Notes: generated by a model from the letters alone, not told the origin. Positions 52,414 to 62,354 are shown, numbered from the stretch's first letter. The stretch: 64,000 nt of DNA from Deinococcus deserti VCD115 (GCF_000020685.1 NC_012526.1:340001-404000), one strand, 5' to 3'. A program made the numbers and translations.

Positions 52414-54702
52414 ATGAACGCCCCGCGCTCCCCGCAGGCCACCAGTCGTCTGCCTCCCCGCCCGAACCCTCTGCTGGGCCGGGAGGACATCCTGCTCACC
52501 GCCAGCCGCATCCTGAGTGACCGCCGGATCCGGCTGCTCACCCTGCGCGGCCCTGGAGGCATCGGCAAGACCCGCCTGGCTCTGGACCTCGCCTACCGCC
52601 TGAGCCCGGAATTCGAGCGGGGAGCCGTGTGGGTCAACCTGGCAGAGCTGCGGGAGCCGTCGGAGGTGGTGCCGGCTGTCGCCCAGGCTCTCGGAGTCCC
52701 GGCTGGCGACCGTGCGGACCTGATCGCCCAGCTGGGACCGCAGAGTGTCCTCGTGGTGCTCGACAATTTTGAACATCTTGCCCCGGCGGCCTCCGATGTG
52801 GCTGCCCTGACTGCCGGAGCTCCGAACCTGCGGATTCTGGTGACCAGCCGCACCGCGCTGCATGTCCGTGGAGAACAGGAGTTGCCGGTCGGCCCGCTGC
52901 CCTTGCCCGCACTCAGGGAACCTGGGCTGGCGAGTCCGGCAGTTCGGCTGTTCGTTGCGTGCGCGCAGACGGTCGATCCGCTTTTCCAGCTGACAACCAT
53001 CAACGAGCCTGCAGTAAGGCGCATCTGCGAATTGCTCGAAGGCATTCCGCTGGCGCTGGAACTGGCCGCCGCACGGCTGCGCGCCGTCACCCCGCAGGGG
53101 TTGCTCGAGTGGCTGGAGCGGCCCCTGGAGGTGCTCTCAGACGGCCCGCGTGACGGCCCCCACCATGGACACTCGCTCAGCAGCACTATCGGCTGGAGTG
53201 TGGACCTGTTGACCCCAGAGCAGCGCGAGGTGTTCGCGGTGTGTGGGGCCTTTATCGGCGGATTCACCCTGCCGGCCCTGGAAGCTGTGACGGAAAAGGC
53301 GTCGGCGCGTCAGGCCTTGATCGGACTGGTCGAGCACAGCCTCGTTCAGCCCGCCGAGGGCCCGCAGCCCCGATGGCGCCTGCTGGAACCGGTTCGCGAG
53401 TACGCCGCAGATCTGTTCGGCACCCTGAATGAAGCTGAAGGCCTGCGCGAGCGGCACGCACGGTATTACCTCGCGCTGGCAGAGCAGGCGAAGCGGCGTG
53501 GAGAGCACCTTGCCCCGGAATGTTTCTCGCGCCTTGCCCCGGACGACGCAAACCTGAATGCGGCCCTGAAATGGTTCGTGGAAGCGGGCCGCACCGCGCA
53601 GGCCCTGCGGCTTGTCAGGGCGTTGGGACCCTACTGGGGGCATGAGGCGACGCAGAAGCACCATGGCTGGTTGCGTCAGATCGTCACCATGACGGACGCG
53701 GCAGACGAACCCGCGCTGCTGGCAGACGCGTTGTGCGCCCTGGGTCAGACCAGCATGAGCCTCCAGCAGCTCGATCAGGCCCGGCAGGCGCTGGGGAACG
53801 CGGGTGAGCTGTACCGCAGGCTGGGGAACGCGTCTGGTGAGGCTGACGTTCTGCTTATTCTCGCCTCGGTGACTTCCCGGGCAGGCGACCATCTCGAGGC
53901 CCTGAAGCTGTTCGTGCGCGTGCAGGCCCTGTACGAGCAGCTCGGCGAACCACTGGCCCTGCGCACGGCCGTGAACAACATGGGCGTGGTGCATCTCCGC
54001 CTGGGGCAGTTGCCTGAAGCCTCCCGGTGCTTTGAGCGTGCGCAGGCCCTGAGTGAGGAATACGGCGGTGGAGAGGGCGCTGCCTTTGCGCTGGGGTTGC
54101 GAAGCTGGGTGGCCTACCTTCAGGGCCAGCAGGACACGGCGCTGCCGCTTGCTCAGGTGGCCTGGCAGCACATGCTCAAGGTGCCGAATGCGCTGCTGAG
54201 GTATGTGCTGCTGCATCAGATGGCTTTCCACGCGCGGGATGCCGGACAGCTGAGCCTGGCGGCCCGGATGGTCGGGTGCAGCGAGGCGATGCGGGCCAGC
54301 ACCGGGGAGCCCTGGGACGTGTGTTTCGCTCCGCATGTGAGAAGGCTGGACACCGCGTTGCGAACCGCCATGGGTGAACGGTACGAGGTGTGCCGCCAGG
54401 AAGGAAGCGCCTTACGGCTGGAGGACCTGGTACCGGACGTCGCCGCGATGCTGGAGAACGCGGTCCAGACCACATACGCAGAGACCAGAGTCACCCCCTT
54501 GACTGGACGGGAGCAGGACGTGCTCAGGCTGCTTGCCCAGGGCATTTCAGACAAGCGGATCGCGCAGCAGCTCAACATCAGTGCGGCAACCGTGAGCAAA
54601 CACGTTTCGAGCATGCTGAGCAAACTCGGGGTCCATAACCGGGTGGAGCTTGCCCGCTGGGCCCTCAGAAACGGGCTGGCTGAGTCCTCCTCCTCGTCCT
54701 GA
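52414..54702 (+). CDS. STAND-type ATPase with C-terminal LuxR DNA-binding domain
   Basis: 762 residues. NTPase module: Walker A LRGPGGIGKTRLAL at about 46-55, Walker B VLVVLDNFEHL near 110, and an ARC-like winged region with GIPLALELAAARLRAVTP. The middle (about 330-620) is TPR-like (LGNAGELYRRLGNASGEADV; AVNNMGVVHLRLGQLPEASRCF). The C-terminal LuxR/GerE HTH is LTGREQDVLRLLAQGISDKRIAQQL, then NISAATVSKHVSSMLSKLGV. Large ligand-sensing activators of the MalT/AfsR-like class look like this. Target genes unknown; it stands alone. Confidence 0.92.
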   Translation: MNAPRSPQATSRLPPRPNPLLGREDILLTASRILSDRRIRLLTLRGPGGIGKTRLALDLAYRLSPEFERGAVWVNLAELREPSEVVPAVAQALGVPAGDRADLIAQLGPQSVLVVLDNFEHLAPAASDVAALTAGAPNLRILVTSRTALHVRGEQELPVGPLPLPALREPGLASPAVRLFVACAQTVDPLFQLTTINEPAVRRICELLEGIPLALELAAARLRAVTPQGLLEWLERPLEVLSDGPRDGPHHGHSLSSTIGWSVDLLTPEQREVFAVCGAFIGGFTLPALEAVTEKASARQALIGLVEHSLVQPAEGPQPRWRLLEPVREYAADLFGTLNEAEGLRERHARYYLALAEQAKRRGEHLAPECFSRLAPDDANLNAALKWFVEAGRTAQALRLVRALGPYWGHEATQKHHGWLRQIVTMTDAADEPALLADALCALGQTSMSLQQLDQARQALGNAGELYRRLGNASGEADVLLILASVTSRAGDHLEALKLFVRVQALYEQLGEPLALRTAVNNMGVVHLRLGQLPEASRCFERAQALSEEYGGGEGAAFALGLRSWVAYLQGQQDTALPLAQVAWQHMLKVPNALLRYVLLHQMAFHARDAGQLSLAARMVGCSEAMRASTGEPWDVCFAPHVRRLDTALRTAMGERYEVCRQEGSALRLEDLVPDVAAMLENAVQTTYAETRVTPLTGREQDVLRLLAQGISDKRIAQQLNISAATVSKHVSSMLSKLGVHNRVELARWALRNGLAESSSSS

Positions 54703-55149
54703 GCAGGTCCGGAGACGTCCCTCCTTTCTGTGCTGCGCCGCCATCAGGTACACCCGACTTCCCGGCATGCTTACGGGGTCTCAGCTGGCGTCTATGACGC
54801 TGCCCTATGCCGTGCCCGGCAGGCAGCGTCCGGTTGACACCTGATCGCTGCGGCCAGAGAGGGGCACGTTGAGTCTTTGTGTATGCACCGCTGCCATGAG
54901 TAGGACTGCCGTTCGGGAGCTCGGGCATATTGGCACGTCATTCGACGTGTTTTCTGGCGTTCTGGAGCGCTTCGGAAGTGACCCCCCTAATTTTCACCAG
55001 GGTCACTGGCGGCCACCCCCCAAGTTTTCCCGATGCTGAGAAGCCTGAACGACTTTTAACGTAAGGCATCAAGCCACGTCGGAGTTCCCGGCCGGCCTGA
55101 TGTCAGCTCTCACCGCATCCCGCCGTCTCGCCTGCACAAGGAGTGTTGT
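54703..55149. other. 447-bp gap without a supported gene
   Basis: Open frames here lack any recognisable sequence. I see no strong hairpin or repeat. The region before 55150 probably holds the promoter for the small genes that follow. Confidence 0.4.
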
Positions 55150-55344
55150 ATGCGCCCCGAGTTCGACCCGACCCTGAATGGTGGCCTGGATAAACTGCAC
55201 CGCTATCACCGTGAGGCTGCTGCAGACGCTGTGCTCCAGCTGAACAAGGACCGGAACGGGGTGCGCCAGGGATGGTGGAGCGCTGTGATGCAGCGTGTAT
55301 GGCAGCGGCTCCACCGGCCGTCAGTTCCGACTGTCCGTCACTGA
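55150..55344 (+). CDS. small basic protein of unknown function
   Basis: 64 residues, helical and Arg/His-rich (LDKLHRYHREAAADAVLQLN; QRVWQRLHRPSVP). ATG 55150 follows AAGGAG by 6 nt, which supports translation. Lies 58 bp before a small exported protein in the same direction. No family recognised. Confidence 0.5.
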   Translation: MRPEFDPTLNGGLDKLHRYHREAAADAVLQLNKDRNGVRQGWWSAVMQRVWQRLHRPSVPTVRH

Positions 55345-55402
55345 CAGGACGTCTGCCGCCCGAACACGAGATGCAGGCGATGCCTGCACAGGAGGAAGTG
55401 CT

Positions 55403-55771
55403 ATGCCTATGACGACACAGGGATCACGCTCCGCTCGCCTGCTGCTGATGGTCACCTTTCTGCTGGGAAGTGTGCTGGCCAGGCAGGACGTCCCGATAAG
55501 TGCGCAGATGGCGGAAATGGCCGGGACGCAGTTGACATTCGCAGAATGCCAGGAGCGCTTGCAGAAGCTCAACACGATGTTGGGCGGGGTGGGATACGGG
55601 GCCGTACGGACTCAGCAGCTGAATGATGGGACGCTCGCCGCCCGTTGGTACAACTCGACGGCGAAGCGGACAGCTCTGGCTTTCTCAGGTCAGAACGCCG
55701 TGGGCAACGCGTTCCACGTGAGTGAGCAAGACGGCCTGATTTCGTTGAATGAACTGATCGCCACGCCCTGA
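55403..55771 (+). CDS. small exported protein of unknown function
   Basis: 122 residues from ATG 55403, 7 nt after AGGAGG. Signal-like N-terminus SRSARLLLMVTFLLGSVLA. The mature part (LTFAECQERLQKLNTMLGG; TLAARWYNSTAKRTALAFSG) has one cysteine and mixed structure. Not recognised. It sits between two other small genes with the same direction. Confidence 0.6.
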   Translation: MPMTTQGSRSARLLLMVTFLLGSVLARQDVPISAQMAEMAGTQLTFAECQERLQKLNTMLGGVGYGAVRTQQLNDGTLAARWYNSTAKRTALAFSGQNAVGNAFHVSEQDGLISLNELIATP

Positions 55772-55888
55772 CCTGTCCATGCTCGGCATCCGGAGGTGCC
55801 CCTGATTCAAATGGTTTTGATGACACCCGATATTCAAAAATTGTTTGCCCTTATTCCTTCTGGTCTCGGGCCACCACACATGAGGATC

Positions 55889-56275
55889 ATGGCCATGCAA
55901 AACCGCAAATCTCTGAAAGCTACGCTGATCGCCACCCTGTTCGTCGCCTCCCTCTCTCCTCAGGGGTCAGCAACGTCGCACTTGTTCTTCCATAATGATT
56001 CCGGCGCCAGCGGCATGGTGGACGTGTACGTCAACGGTAACCTGCTGTATTCGGAAATTTCCCCAGACAACCACATGGTGTTCCCCAAGACCGTCGAGGC
56101 AGGAACACATGAGTTCGTGGTGACGCGCCACAAGGTAGCCCCTGGCGTCAAAGACCTGGCCCGGAAGATGCTGGAAGTGCAGTACGCCGATCAGTACACC
56201 CTGAAGCTGGGAATGAAGGACGACACGCTTGATCCTACAGAGGTCACGGTCAGCCTGGATATTCGCCCCCGCTGA
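55889..56275 (+). CDS. exported protein with DUF4397-like beta domain
   Basis: About 128 residues. ATG 55889 follows GAGGATC; ATG 55895 is also possible. The signal peptide (LKATLIATLFVASLSPQGSA) is followed by FHNDSGASGMVDVYVNGNLL and VEAGTHEFVVTRHK, the pattern of DUF4397 beta-sandwich proteins (VDVYVNG). Secreted or envelope protein; function unknown. Confidence 0.7.
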   Translation: MAMQNRKSLKATLIATLFVASLSPQGSATSHLFFHNDSGASGMVDVYVNGNLLYSEISPDNHMVFPKTVEAGTHEFVVTRHKVAPGVKDLARKMLEVQYADQYTLKLGMKDDTLDPTEVTVSLDIRPR

Positions 56276-56284
56276 GGGGGCCAT

Positions 56285-56316
56285 GGAGGGAGCCCGCGGT
56301 ACCGCGGGCTCCCTCC
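56285..56316. terminator. perfect 32-bp palindrome after the DUF4397-like gene
   Basis: GGAGGGAGCCCGCGGT directly abuts its exact complement, with GGTACC at the centre. Probably a terminator, although the T tail (GTAGTTCTCC) is weak. Confidence 0.5.
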
Positions 56317-56650
56317 GTAGTTCTCCAGCATCGGGTGGCTGGGCAAAGGGTAGTGAATGACATGCTGCTAAAGGCCGTTGGATCAACAAGTATGCCCGCC
56401 AGTGTCAGTGGTGCGGCTCGGGAGCAAGGCCAGCAGCGTCCGCCCGGCGGACACGGAGCACGGGAAACCCCGATTCGAATGGTGTGCTATGCCAATGGCG
56501 GGGAGCGGGAAATGGCCATGCCAGCCTGGAAAACGTCGATTTTAGGGAAATGAGTTCGTGTATGGCGCAACCACAAATCGGAGGGTCAGGAATCTGGATT
56601 CCTTCGGCTAGACCATTGAGAAAATCCGCTTTGCTGCGGATTTTCTGCTT
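56317..56650. other. 334-bp gap between convergent genes
   Basis: No supported gene. It contains the hairpin 56619-56646 described separately. Confidence 0.4.
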
Positions 56651-56652
56651 TT
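56619..56652. terminator. bidirectional terminator before the PAP2 gene
   Basis: AGAAAATCCGC (56619-56629), loop TTTGCT, complement 56636-56646, then GCTTTT. Confidence 0.7.
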
Positions 56653-57373
56653 AAGCCTGTTCAGGCTGCTTCTCTCCGTCCATCCGGGCTGGATCATCCA
56701 GCATGACCAGCTGCGGGCGCTTTAACAGGCGGTGACCCTGAAGAAGGCGGTCCAGCATGCCCACCCAGACCAATGCCACCAGCGTTCCTGCCAGGACATC
56801 GGTCGGATAATGCACCCCGCTGTACACCCGCGACCACATCATGACCAGGACATATGTGACGCCCAGGCCCATCATTAGCGGACGCCAGCGGGTTGGCCAG
56901 CTCAGCAGAATCAGCGCCAGAACAAGTGAGGTGGCAAACATCGCATGGCCACTGGGAAATGAAAAGTCGGCCTCTGGCGCGATCGGTGTCCAGTAGGTCG
57001 GTCGGGGACGGTCAAAAGCCTTTTTGAGGACCGCATGAAATACCACCGAGCCTGCCAGGGAAAGGAGGAGAAAGTACGTTGCCCTGGGCTGCAGGACATA
57101 CAGACATCCGGCCAGCAAGACCGTAAGGGGTAACATTCCGGGTGTATTTCCAAACGCGGAAAGTGCGGCGGCCAGACGGTCAAGGGGCTCAGAGCTGAAG
57201 GCATGAATGCTCAGCATGAGGGGCTCCTCGAACGTGAACGGATCCTTCTCATAGACATCAACGGCAATAGCGACAAAAACAACGAGGGGAAAAAGCAGCC
57301 CGAAGAAGAGCTTCAGCAGGGACCGTCCGTATCCCTTCAGGAACAGTCGCAGGCGCCGCAGATGAACCAACAT
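56651..57373 (-). CDS. PAP2-family membrane phosphatase
   Basis: About 240 residues with six membrane segments. The three acid-phosphatase motifs are intact: KKAFDRPRP, then SFPSGHAMF, then SRVYSGVHYPTDV. This is the bacterial phosphatidylglycerophosphatase B / undecaprenyl-diphosphate phosphatase class; which lipid it uses cannot be told. Start taken at ATG 57373; the frame is open to 57529, but that part is low-complexity and overlaps the divergent gene's promoter. Confidence 0.9.
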   Translation of the reverse strand: MLVHLRRLRLFLKGYGRSLLKLFFGLLFPLVVFVAIAVDVYEKDPFTFEEPLMLSIHAFSSEPLDRLAAALSAFGNTPGMLPLTVLLAGCLYVLQPRATYFLLLSLAGSVVFHAVLKKAFDRPRPTYWTPIAPEADFSFPSGHAMFATSLVLALILLSWPTRWRPLMMGLGVTYVLVMMWSRVYSGVHYPTDVLAGTLVALVWVGMLDRLLQGHRLLKRPQLVMLDDPARMDGEKQPEQA

Positions 57374-57521
57374 GTTCAGGAGCGTACATGGCGCAGCAGG
57401 CTGATTGCAGGCACCCGTCGTTCCCGCCACCCTGGGACTGTGGGCCTCGGTGGCCTGATGCTGGCCGAACAGCTGGCATTCCGGCGTGTGCAACGCCCGG
57501 CAGTCCCGTAAGGTCTGCAGT

Positions 57522-58830
57522 GTGACCAATCAGCACATCCTTCTGCTTACCCTGCACAACCCCGCCGAATTCCCGTTCCTGGAGTGGGCCGGTCCGGATG
57601 TCGTGGCAGGGTCGTTCAGTCTGGTGGTGGACCGGGAGAGCGTGAGTGATGACGTTCTGGCTGAGCTGCACGCCCACCCGGCTTTCGGTTTCGTGAGGGC
57701 GTACTCCAACTACCTGAACAATGGCAACGTTTACGCCGACCTGGAGCGTCTGCACCAGCAGCGGCCCTTCACGCACATCGTGGTATTCGGCGAGGATGAC
57801 ATCCTGCGCGCCGCGCACCTGCGTGAGCGTTGGGGCCTCCCGGGACAAGGTGTGGACAATGCGGCCGGGTTCCGCGACAAGTCGCTGACGCGCGCCCGCT
57901 TCACTGACCTGGGCATTCCGGTGCACGCCGGTGCACCGCTGGAGCATCCGCTGGTCCTGCTGGACTTTGTCGCGCAGCACGGCCTGCCGGTGTATGTCAA
58001 ACCACGCACCAGTTCCGGGTCGGTCTTCGGGCGTAAGATCTCCGACCCAGCGGCCCTGACTGCGTTCCTTGAAACAGGATTCGCACCCCGAGTTCCTTTC
58101 GCGGAGTATGTCCCGGACCTCTGTGTGGAAACCTTCCACCCCGGCGAGCTGTATCACGTGGACGGTCTGTGCGTGGAAGGTGAGATCCTCTGGAGCTGGC
58201 CCAGCAAGTACCTGACGTCCGGGCTGGAGATCGGTGTTTTCGCACACGGTGAGGTGGTTGGGCCGCATGCTCAGCCCAGGAAACCCCCTGTTTGCCTCCC
58301 TGAACGCCTACGCCCGCTCGGTGTGTCACGCTCTGGAACTGCCACACGGCCACACTTTCCATGCCGAAGTATTTGTTGCCCCGGACAGAGAACTGTCCCT
58401 GTGCGAGATCGCCTGCCGCACCGGAGGCGGACGGATCAACGAGACCCTCCGCAGCTCGGGTGGCCCGGACCTCAACCAGCTGCAATTCCTGATTCAGACC
58501 GGCGCCCAGAACGCCGCGCAGGTGCGGGACCTTCTTCAGGCCAGTGAACCGGAGGCGCTGTGTGGCTGGATGCTGATTGCGCCGCAGCCGGGACTGTGCG
58601 TGGCCGTGCCGGACTTCGGCGACCTGGAGGGCGTCCGGGCGGCGGAACTTCGCGTGACGGCCGGTGAGGAAGGCTGGGAACGTGCCTACAGTGGGGATTC
58701 GATGGGGCACCTGATCATCGCAGGTGACACCGAGGAGGCGTTGCGAGCCCGGATGGGAGGCGCCGTAGGCCGCCTCCAGCATCAGCTGAGGTTCGAACAC
58801 CAGGAGGCTCTGGACGCTGCTTTCGCATAA
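57522..58830 (+). pseudogene. ATP-grasp enzyme gene split by a frameshift
   Basis: The N-terminal part (GTG 57522 to about 58255) reads HILLLTLHNPAEFPFLEWAG, RDKSLTRARFTDLGIP and VYVKPRTSSGSVFGRK, typical of ATP-grasp carboxylate-amine ligases. The continuation (LSPGNPLFASLNAYARSV, HAEVFVAPDRELSLCEIACR, GGGRINETLRSSGG, with the metal-binding Glu) lies one frame over, from about 58255 to 58830. One extra base near 58250-58262 explains the break. An intact protein would have about 435 residues. A -10-like TAAGGT 7 nt before the GTG supports the start. Substrates unknown. Confidence 0.8.
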
Positions 58831-58862
58831 ACCTGTGTGACGGGTGATTCCCGGACGCCCGC

Positions 58863-58868
58863 TACAGT
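58863..58868 (+). promoter_or_regulatory. -10 element for leaderless alcohol dehydrogenase gene
   Basis: TACAGT ends 6 nt before ATG 58875. Confidence 0.5.
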
Positions 58869-58874
58869 TGCTGC

Positions 58875-59918
58875 ATGAAGGCTGTCATGGTTCATGCGTT
58901 CAATGTTCGCCCTGAGCTCGTCACGGTTTCTGATCCCACGCCTCCTGAAGATGGCGTGGTGGTCCAGGTGGGCGCCACAGGCGTGTGCCGCAGCGACTGG
59001 CATGGATGGGTGGGGCACGACCCGGACATCACCCTTCCGCATGTTCCGGGACACGAGCTGGCCGGAACGGTCGTGGCTGTCGGCAAAAACATCCGCAGAT
59101 GGAAGGTCGGCGACCGGGTCACCGTCCCGTTCGTTTCCGGCTGCGGGCGTTGCCACGAATGTCAGTCTGGGAACCAGCAGGTGTGTGACCGCCAGTTTCA
59201 GCCTGGTTTTACCCACTGGGGCTCGTTCGCCGAGTATGTGGCGCTCCACCAGGCCGAGCAGAACCTCGTGGCCCTGCCGGATGATCTGGATTTCGTGACG
59301 GCTGCGAGTCTGGGATGCCGCTTTGCTACGTCCTTCCGGGCTGTGGTTCATCAGGGGCGCGTCCGGGCTGGTGAATGGGTGGCGGTCCACGGCTGCGGCG
59401 GGGTCGGCCTGTCGGCCATCATGATTGCCAAGGCCCTGGGTGCCGGGGTGGTGGCGGTGGATATCGATGAGGAAAAACTCCGGTTTGCCGGGCAGCTGGG
59501 AGCAGACCTTCTGATCAACAGCCGCGCGACCCCGGATGTCGCCGGAGCGGTCCGGGACCTGACAGGTGGTGGTGTGCACGTGTCCCTGGACGCCCTGGGG
59601 CACCCGGAGACCTGCGCGAACTCTGTTGCGAACCTCAGGACACGTGGACGTCACGTGCAGGTGGGTCTGCTGCTGGCCGAGCAGAGCCGCCCCGCCATTC
59701 CGATGGACCGGGTGATCGCGCGCGAACTGGAACTGTACGGCAGTCATGGTATGGCTGCCCATGCCTATCCGGAGATGCTTGCCATGATCAGCCGAGGCGC
59801 CCTCAGGCCGGATCAGCTGCTTGGGCAGCGGGTCACGCTGGAGCAGTCTATCGACGTGCTGGTAAATATGGACCGTTTCGTGGAACGCGGCGTGACCGTA
59901 ATCGACCGGTTCGTGTAA
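58875..59918 (+). CDS. zinc-dependent alcohol dehydrogenase (MDR family)
   Basis: 347 residues. Catalytic-zinc ligands are in [10 protein letters not shown] and [10 protein letters not shown]. The structural-zinc loop is [17 protein letters not shown] with four cysteines. The NAD-binding motif is [15 protein letters not shown], with VDIDEEKL suggesting NAD preference. Oxidises or reduces a primary or secondary alcohol of unknown identity. Its nearest neighbours, the broken ATP-grasp gene and a thiolase, do not define a pathway. Confidence 0.92.
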   Translation: MKAVMVHAFNVRPELVTVSDPTPPEDGVVVQVGATGVCRSDWHGWVGHDPDITLPHVPGHELAGTVVAVGKNIRRWKVGDRVTVPFVSGCGRCHECQSGNQQVCDRQFQPGFTHWGSFAEYVALHQAEQNLVALPDDLDFVTAASLGCRFATSFRAVVHQGRVRAGEWVAVHGCGGVGLSAIMIAKALGAGVVAVDIDEEKLRFAGQLGADLLINSRATPDVAGAVRDLTGGGVHVSLDALGHPETCANSVANLRTRGRHVQVGLLLAEQSRPAIPMDRVIARELELYGSHGMAAHAYPEMLAMISRGALRPDQLLGQRVTLEQSIDVLVNMDRFVERGVTVIDRFV

Positions 59919-59977
59919 GGAAGGCTGTCCGGCGGGCCTGGAAGGACTTTCGCCGTTCTGACGCCCTGACAAATCCA

Positions 59978-60010
59978 GCTGGCGATTGATCGCCAGCCGG
60001 ACCCTTTTTT
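59978..60010 (+). terminator. terminator of the alcohol dehydrogenase gene
   Basis: GCTGGCGA, loop TTGA, TCGCCAGC (59978-59997), then CGGACCCTTTTTT. Confidence 0.75.
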
Positions 60011-60024
60011 CCTCCGTACCCGGA

Positions 60025-61200
60025 TTACAGCACTTCGAACAGTCCTGCGGCGCCCATACCGCCGCCGACACACATGGTCGCCACGACGTACTTCACGCCC
60101 CGGCGCCTGCCCTCCAGCAACGCGTGTCCCACCAGACGGGCTCCGCTCATGCCGTACGGATGACCGATGGAAATGGCGCCGCCGTTTACGTTGAGCCGGT
60201 CATCCGGAATTTCCAGCCGGTCCTGGCAGTACAGCACCTGCACGGCAAAAGCTTCGTTGAGCTCCCACAGGCCGATGTCCTCGACGGTAAGCCCGAAACG
60301 GCCAAGCAGCTTGGGCACCGCGAAGACCGGACCGATGCCCATCTCATCGGGCTCGGTTCCGGCCACAGCCATGCCCATGTACCGGCCCAGCGGCTTCAGC
60401 CCGCGGCTCTGGGCCATCTCCGCCTCCATGACCACGCAGGCCGCGGCACCATCGGACAGCTGACTGGCATTGCCGGCGGTGATCTGGTTGTCCTCGCCTC
60501 GAACAGGCTTGAGGGACTGCAGCCCTTCAAGCGTGGTGTCCGGACGGTTGCCCTCGTCACGGCTGATCGTGACGTCCTTCATCGTCACTTCGCCGGTTTC
60601 CTTGTTCTGCACGGCCATGCGGGTCGTCACCGGAATGATCTCGTCGTCAAACCGGCCCTCGGCCTGCGCCTGGGCGGTACGCTGCTGCGAACGAAGGGCG
60701 TATTCGTCGCAGCGTTGCCGGCTGATGCCGTAACGCTGGCCGACCACCTCGGCCGTGTCGATCATGGGCATGTACACCCCGTTATGCATGGACAGCAGTT
60801 CCGGGTCCGGGCCGACCCGCATTTCCGGAGTCTGCACCAGCGAGATGGACTCGACGCCGCCAGCAACACAGACGTCCATCCGGTCCACGATGACCTGCTT
60901 GGCGGCGGTAGCAATCGACATCAATCCGCTAGCGCACTGCCGGTCAATCGACATGCCGGCCACGCCGACACCCAGACCGGCACGCAGCGCCGCATTGCGG
61001 CCGATCGTGGTCTGCACGCCCTGCTGAAGCGCCGCACCGATCACGCAATCGTCGATCTCGGCGGGCTGCACGCCGGCTCGTTCAACCGCCGCCCGGATGG
61101 CGTGGGCAGCGAGTGTAGGGGAAGGTGTGGCATTGAAGGCCCCTCGGTAGGCCTTGCCAATGGGGGTGCGGGCGGTAGACACAATGACTGCTTCACGCAT
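60025..61200 (-). CDS. thiolase / acetyl-CoA C-acyltransferase
   Basis: 391 residues. The nucleophilic Cys is in [12 protein letters not shown] (about residue 90), the His motif is [17 protein letters not shown], and the second Cys is in [14 protein letters not shown] at the C-terminus. Complete thiolase catalytic set. Could act in fatty-acid beta-oxidation or as an acetoacetyl-CoA thiolase. ATG 61200 behind AAGGAG. Confidence 0.95.
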   Translation of the reverse strand: MREAVIVSTARTPIGKAYRGAFNATPSPTLAAHAIRAAVERAGVQPAEIDDCVIGAALQQGVQTTIGRNAALRAGLGVGVAGMSIDRQCASGLMSIATAAKQVIVDRMDVCVAGGVESISLVQTPEMRVGPDPELLSMHNGVYMPMIDTAEVVGQRYGISRQRCDEYALRSQQRTAQAQAEGRFDDEIIPVTTRMAVQNKETGEVTMKDVTISRDEGNRPDTTLEGLQSLKPVRGEDNQITAGNASQLSDGAAACVVMEAEMAQSRGLKPLGRYMGMAVAGTEPDEMGIGPVFAVPKLLGRFGLTVEDIGLWELNEAFAVQVLYCQDRLEIPDDRLNVNGGAISIGHPYGMSGARLVGHALLEGRRRGVKYVVATMCVGGGMGAAGLFEVL

Positions 61201-61345
61201 GAGGGAACTCCTTTATGTCTGGAATAAGTCCGGGAATAAGCGCTCAGACCGGTACCCCAGCCTCCCGGCATGGAACGGCGCGAGATAGCTCCGGTCTGAG
61301 CTTCTTACTTCTGGAGGTGCACAGCTCTCAGGATAAAGGCGGGAG

Positions 61346-61645
61346 TTACGGTGTGTCCGGTGCGTTGATCACCGCGTCGTCGGCAGTGCCGTCACCGTCA
61401 GCATCGACCAGTCGGGCCGCCAGTTCGCCGTCACCATCGGCGTCAAGGGCAGGTGTGGGGTGGTCAGCCTGTTCATCAGCCACGTCATGCAGGCTTGCGT
61501 GACTGGCCGTCCCGCCCAGGACACCGCCACCGCTGCTGGCTCCGCTTTCGTCTACCGCTTCCACGACCTCCGGTGTGCTTCCCCGGGTGTCTGATGACAT
61601 TGGGTCGGGCTGGTCAACGCGGGGGCCGGTCTGTTCATCCGTCAT
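61346..61645 (-). CDS. acidic disordered protein with calcium-type DxDxDG motifs
   Basis: 99 residues, strongly acidic, rich in Asp, Ala, Ser and Gly, probably disordered. The C-terminal third has two tandem motifs DADGDGELAARL and DADGDGTADDAV of the EF-hand/dockerin loop kind. ATG 61645 follows GGAGG. No signal peptide. A calcium-binding role is inference. Confidence 0.6.
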   Translation of the reverse strand: MTDEQTGPRVDQPDPMSSDTRGSTPEVVEAVDESGASSGGGVLGGTASHASLHDVADEQADHPTPALDADGDGELAARLVDADGDGTADDAVINAPDTP

Positions 61646-61975
61646 GTTTTCCTCCGTTCCGGCTCAGGGTAATCAGAGTGCAGCTGAATTGAACGCGAGC
61701 GTCATTAAGCCGGGTTATTTCCTCTCCGGACCGTGGCCCGAGAAAAGAAATGGCCCTCACTCGCGGAGGGAGGAGAGGAAGCGGAAAAACGTCAGGTAAA
61801 GCGCGCTGGGCACCCCAGGTGGTTAAGAGGACCACGGAGGCATTAGCTGGACACAATCACCGCGCAGTCCTATAGAGGAGGCTCCCCAGTCCTGCCCAAC
61901 CCCTGTTCGGCCTGCCGGAGCACCCTACCTGTACGGTGTGCGCGGCATACGGAGGCAGGCCGGAGCCCTCTGTTG
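61646..61975. other. 330-bp gap without a supported gene
   Basis: No recognisable coding sequence or strong hairpin. It presumably contains the promoters of the acidic-protein gene and, formerly, of the transporter remnant. Confidence 0.35.
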
Positions 61976-62243
61976 ATGGCACGAACTGATCCTTACGCTT
62001 CCCTGAATTCCGCACGCCTCTGCCGACTGGAGTGGGGTCTTTGCTGGCCAGCCGCATGCTGGCGGTGGCCCCATCGGGTATCAGGCCTACCAGCTCACAC
62101 GTGACCCGCTGGCCCTGGGGTGGCTGGGTGGGATCGTCACACTGCTGGTGGTTGGAGCAGTGGCGCTGCGTGTGCCCAGCCTGCGGAAACTGCACCTAGA
62201 CGACCCGGCAGTTGCGGTTCATGTCCATGTGGAACTGGCGTAG
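61976..62243 (+). pseudogene. remnant of an MFS transporter
   Basis: Three short pieces in different frames line up with the first and last parts of an MFS exporter. MARTDPYASLNSARLCRL (from ATG 61976) is the usual N-terminus, LLASRMLAVA (from about 62041, next frame) is TM1, and IGYQAYQLTRDPLALGWLG (from about 62073, third frame) is the TM1-TM2 loop. The last frame then passes straight into a C-terminal-like segment IVTLLVVGAVALRVPSLRKL and stops at TAG 62241. This implies two frameshifts and loss of the central part, roughly 300 residues. Confidence 0.55.
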
Positions 62244-62354
62244 CGCATAGACCCGGAGTCGAAGGGTTCAATCTTCTCTCTGCCTGTTTCCGGCCTTGAC
62301 CTGTGGCACGGATTTGATGGGCAGGCCTCAGGCGGTCTTGATGGGATCAAACAG

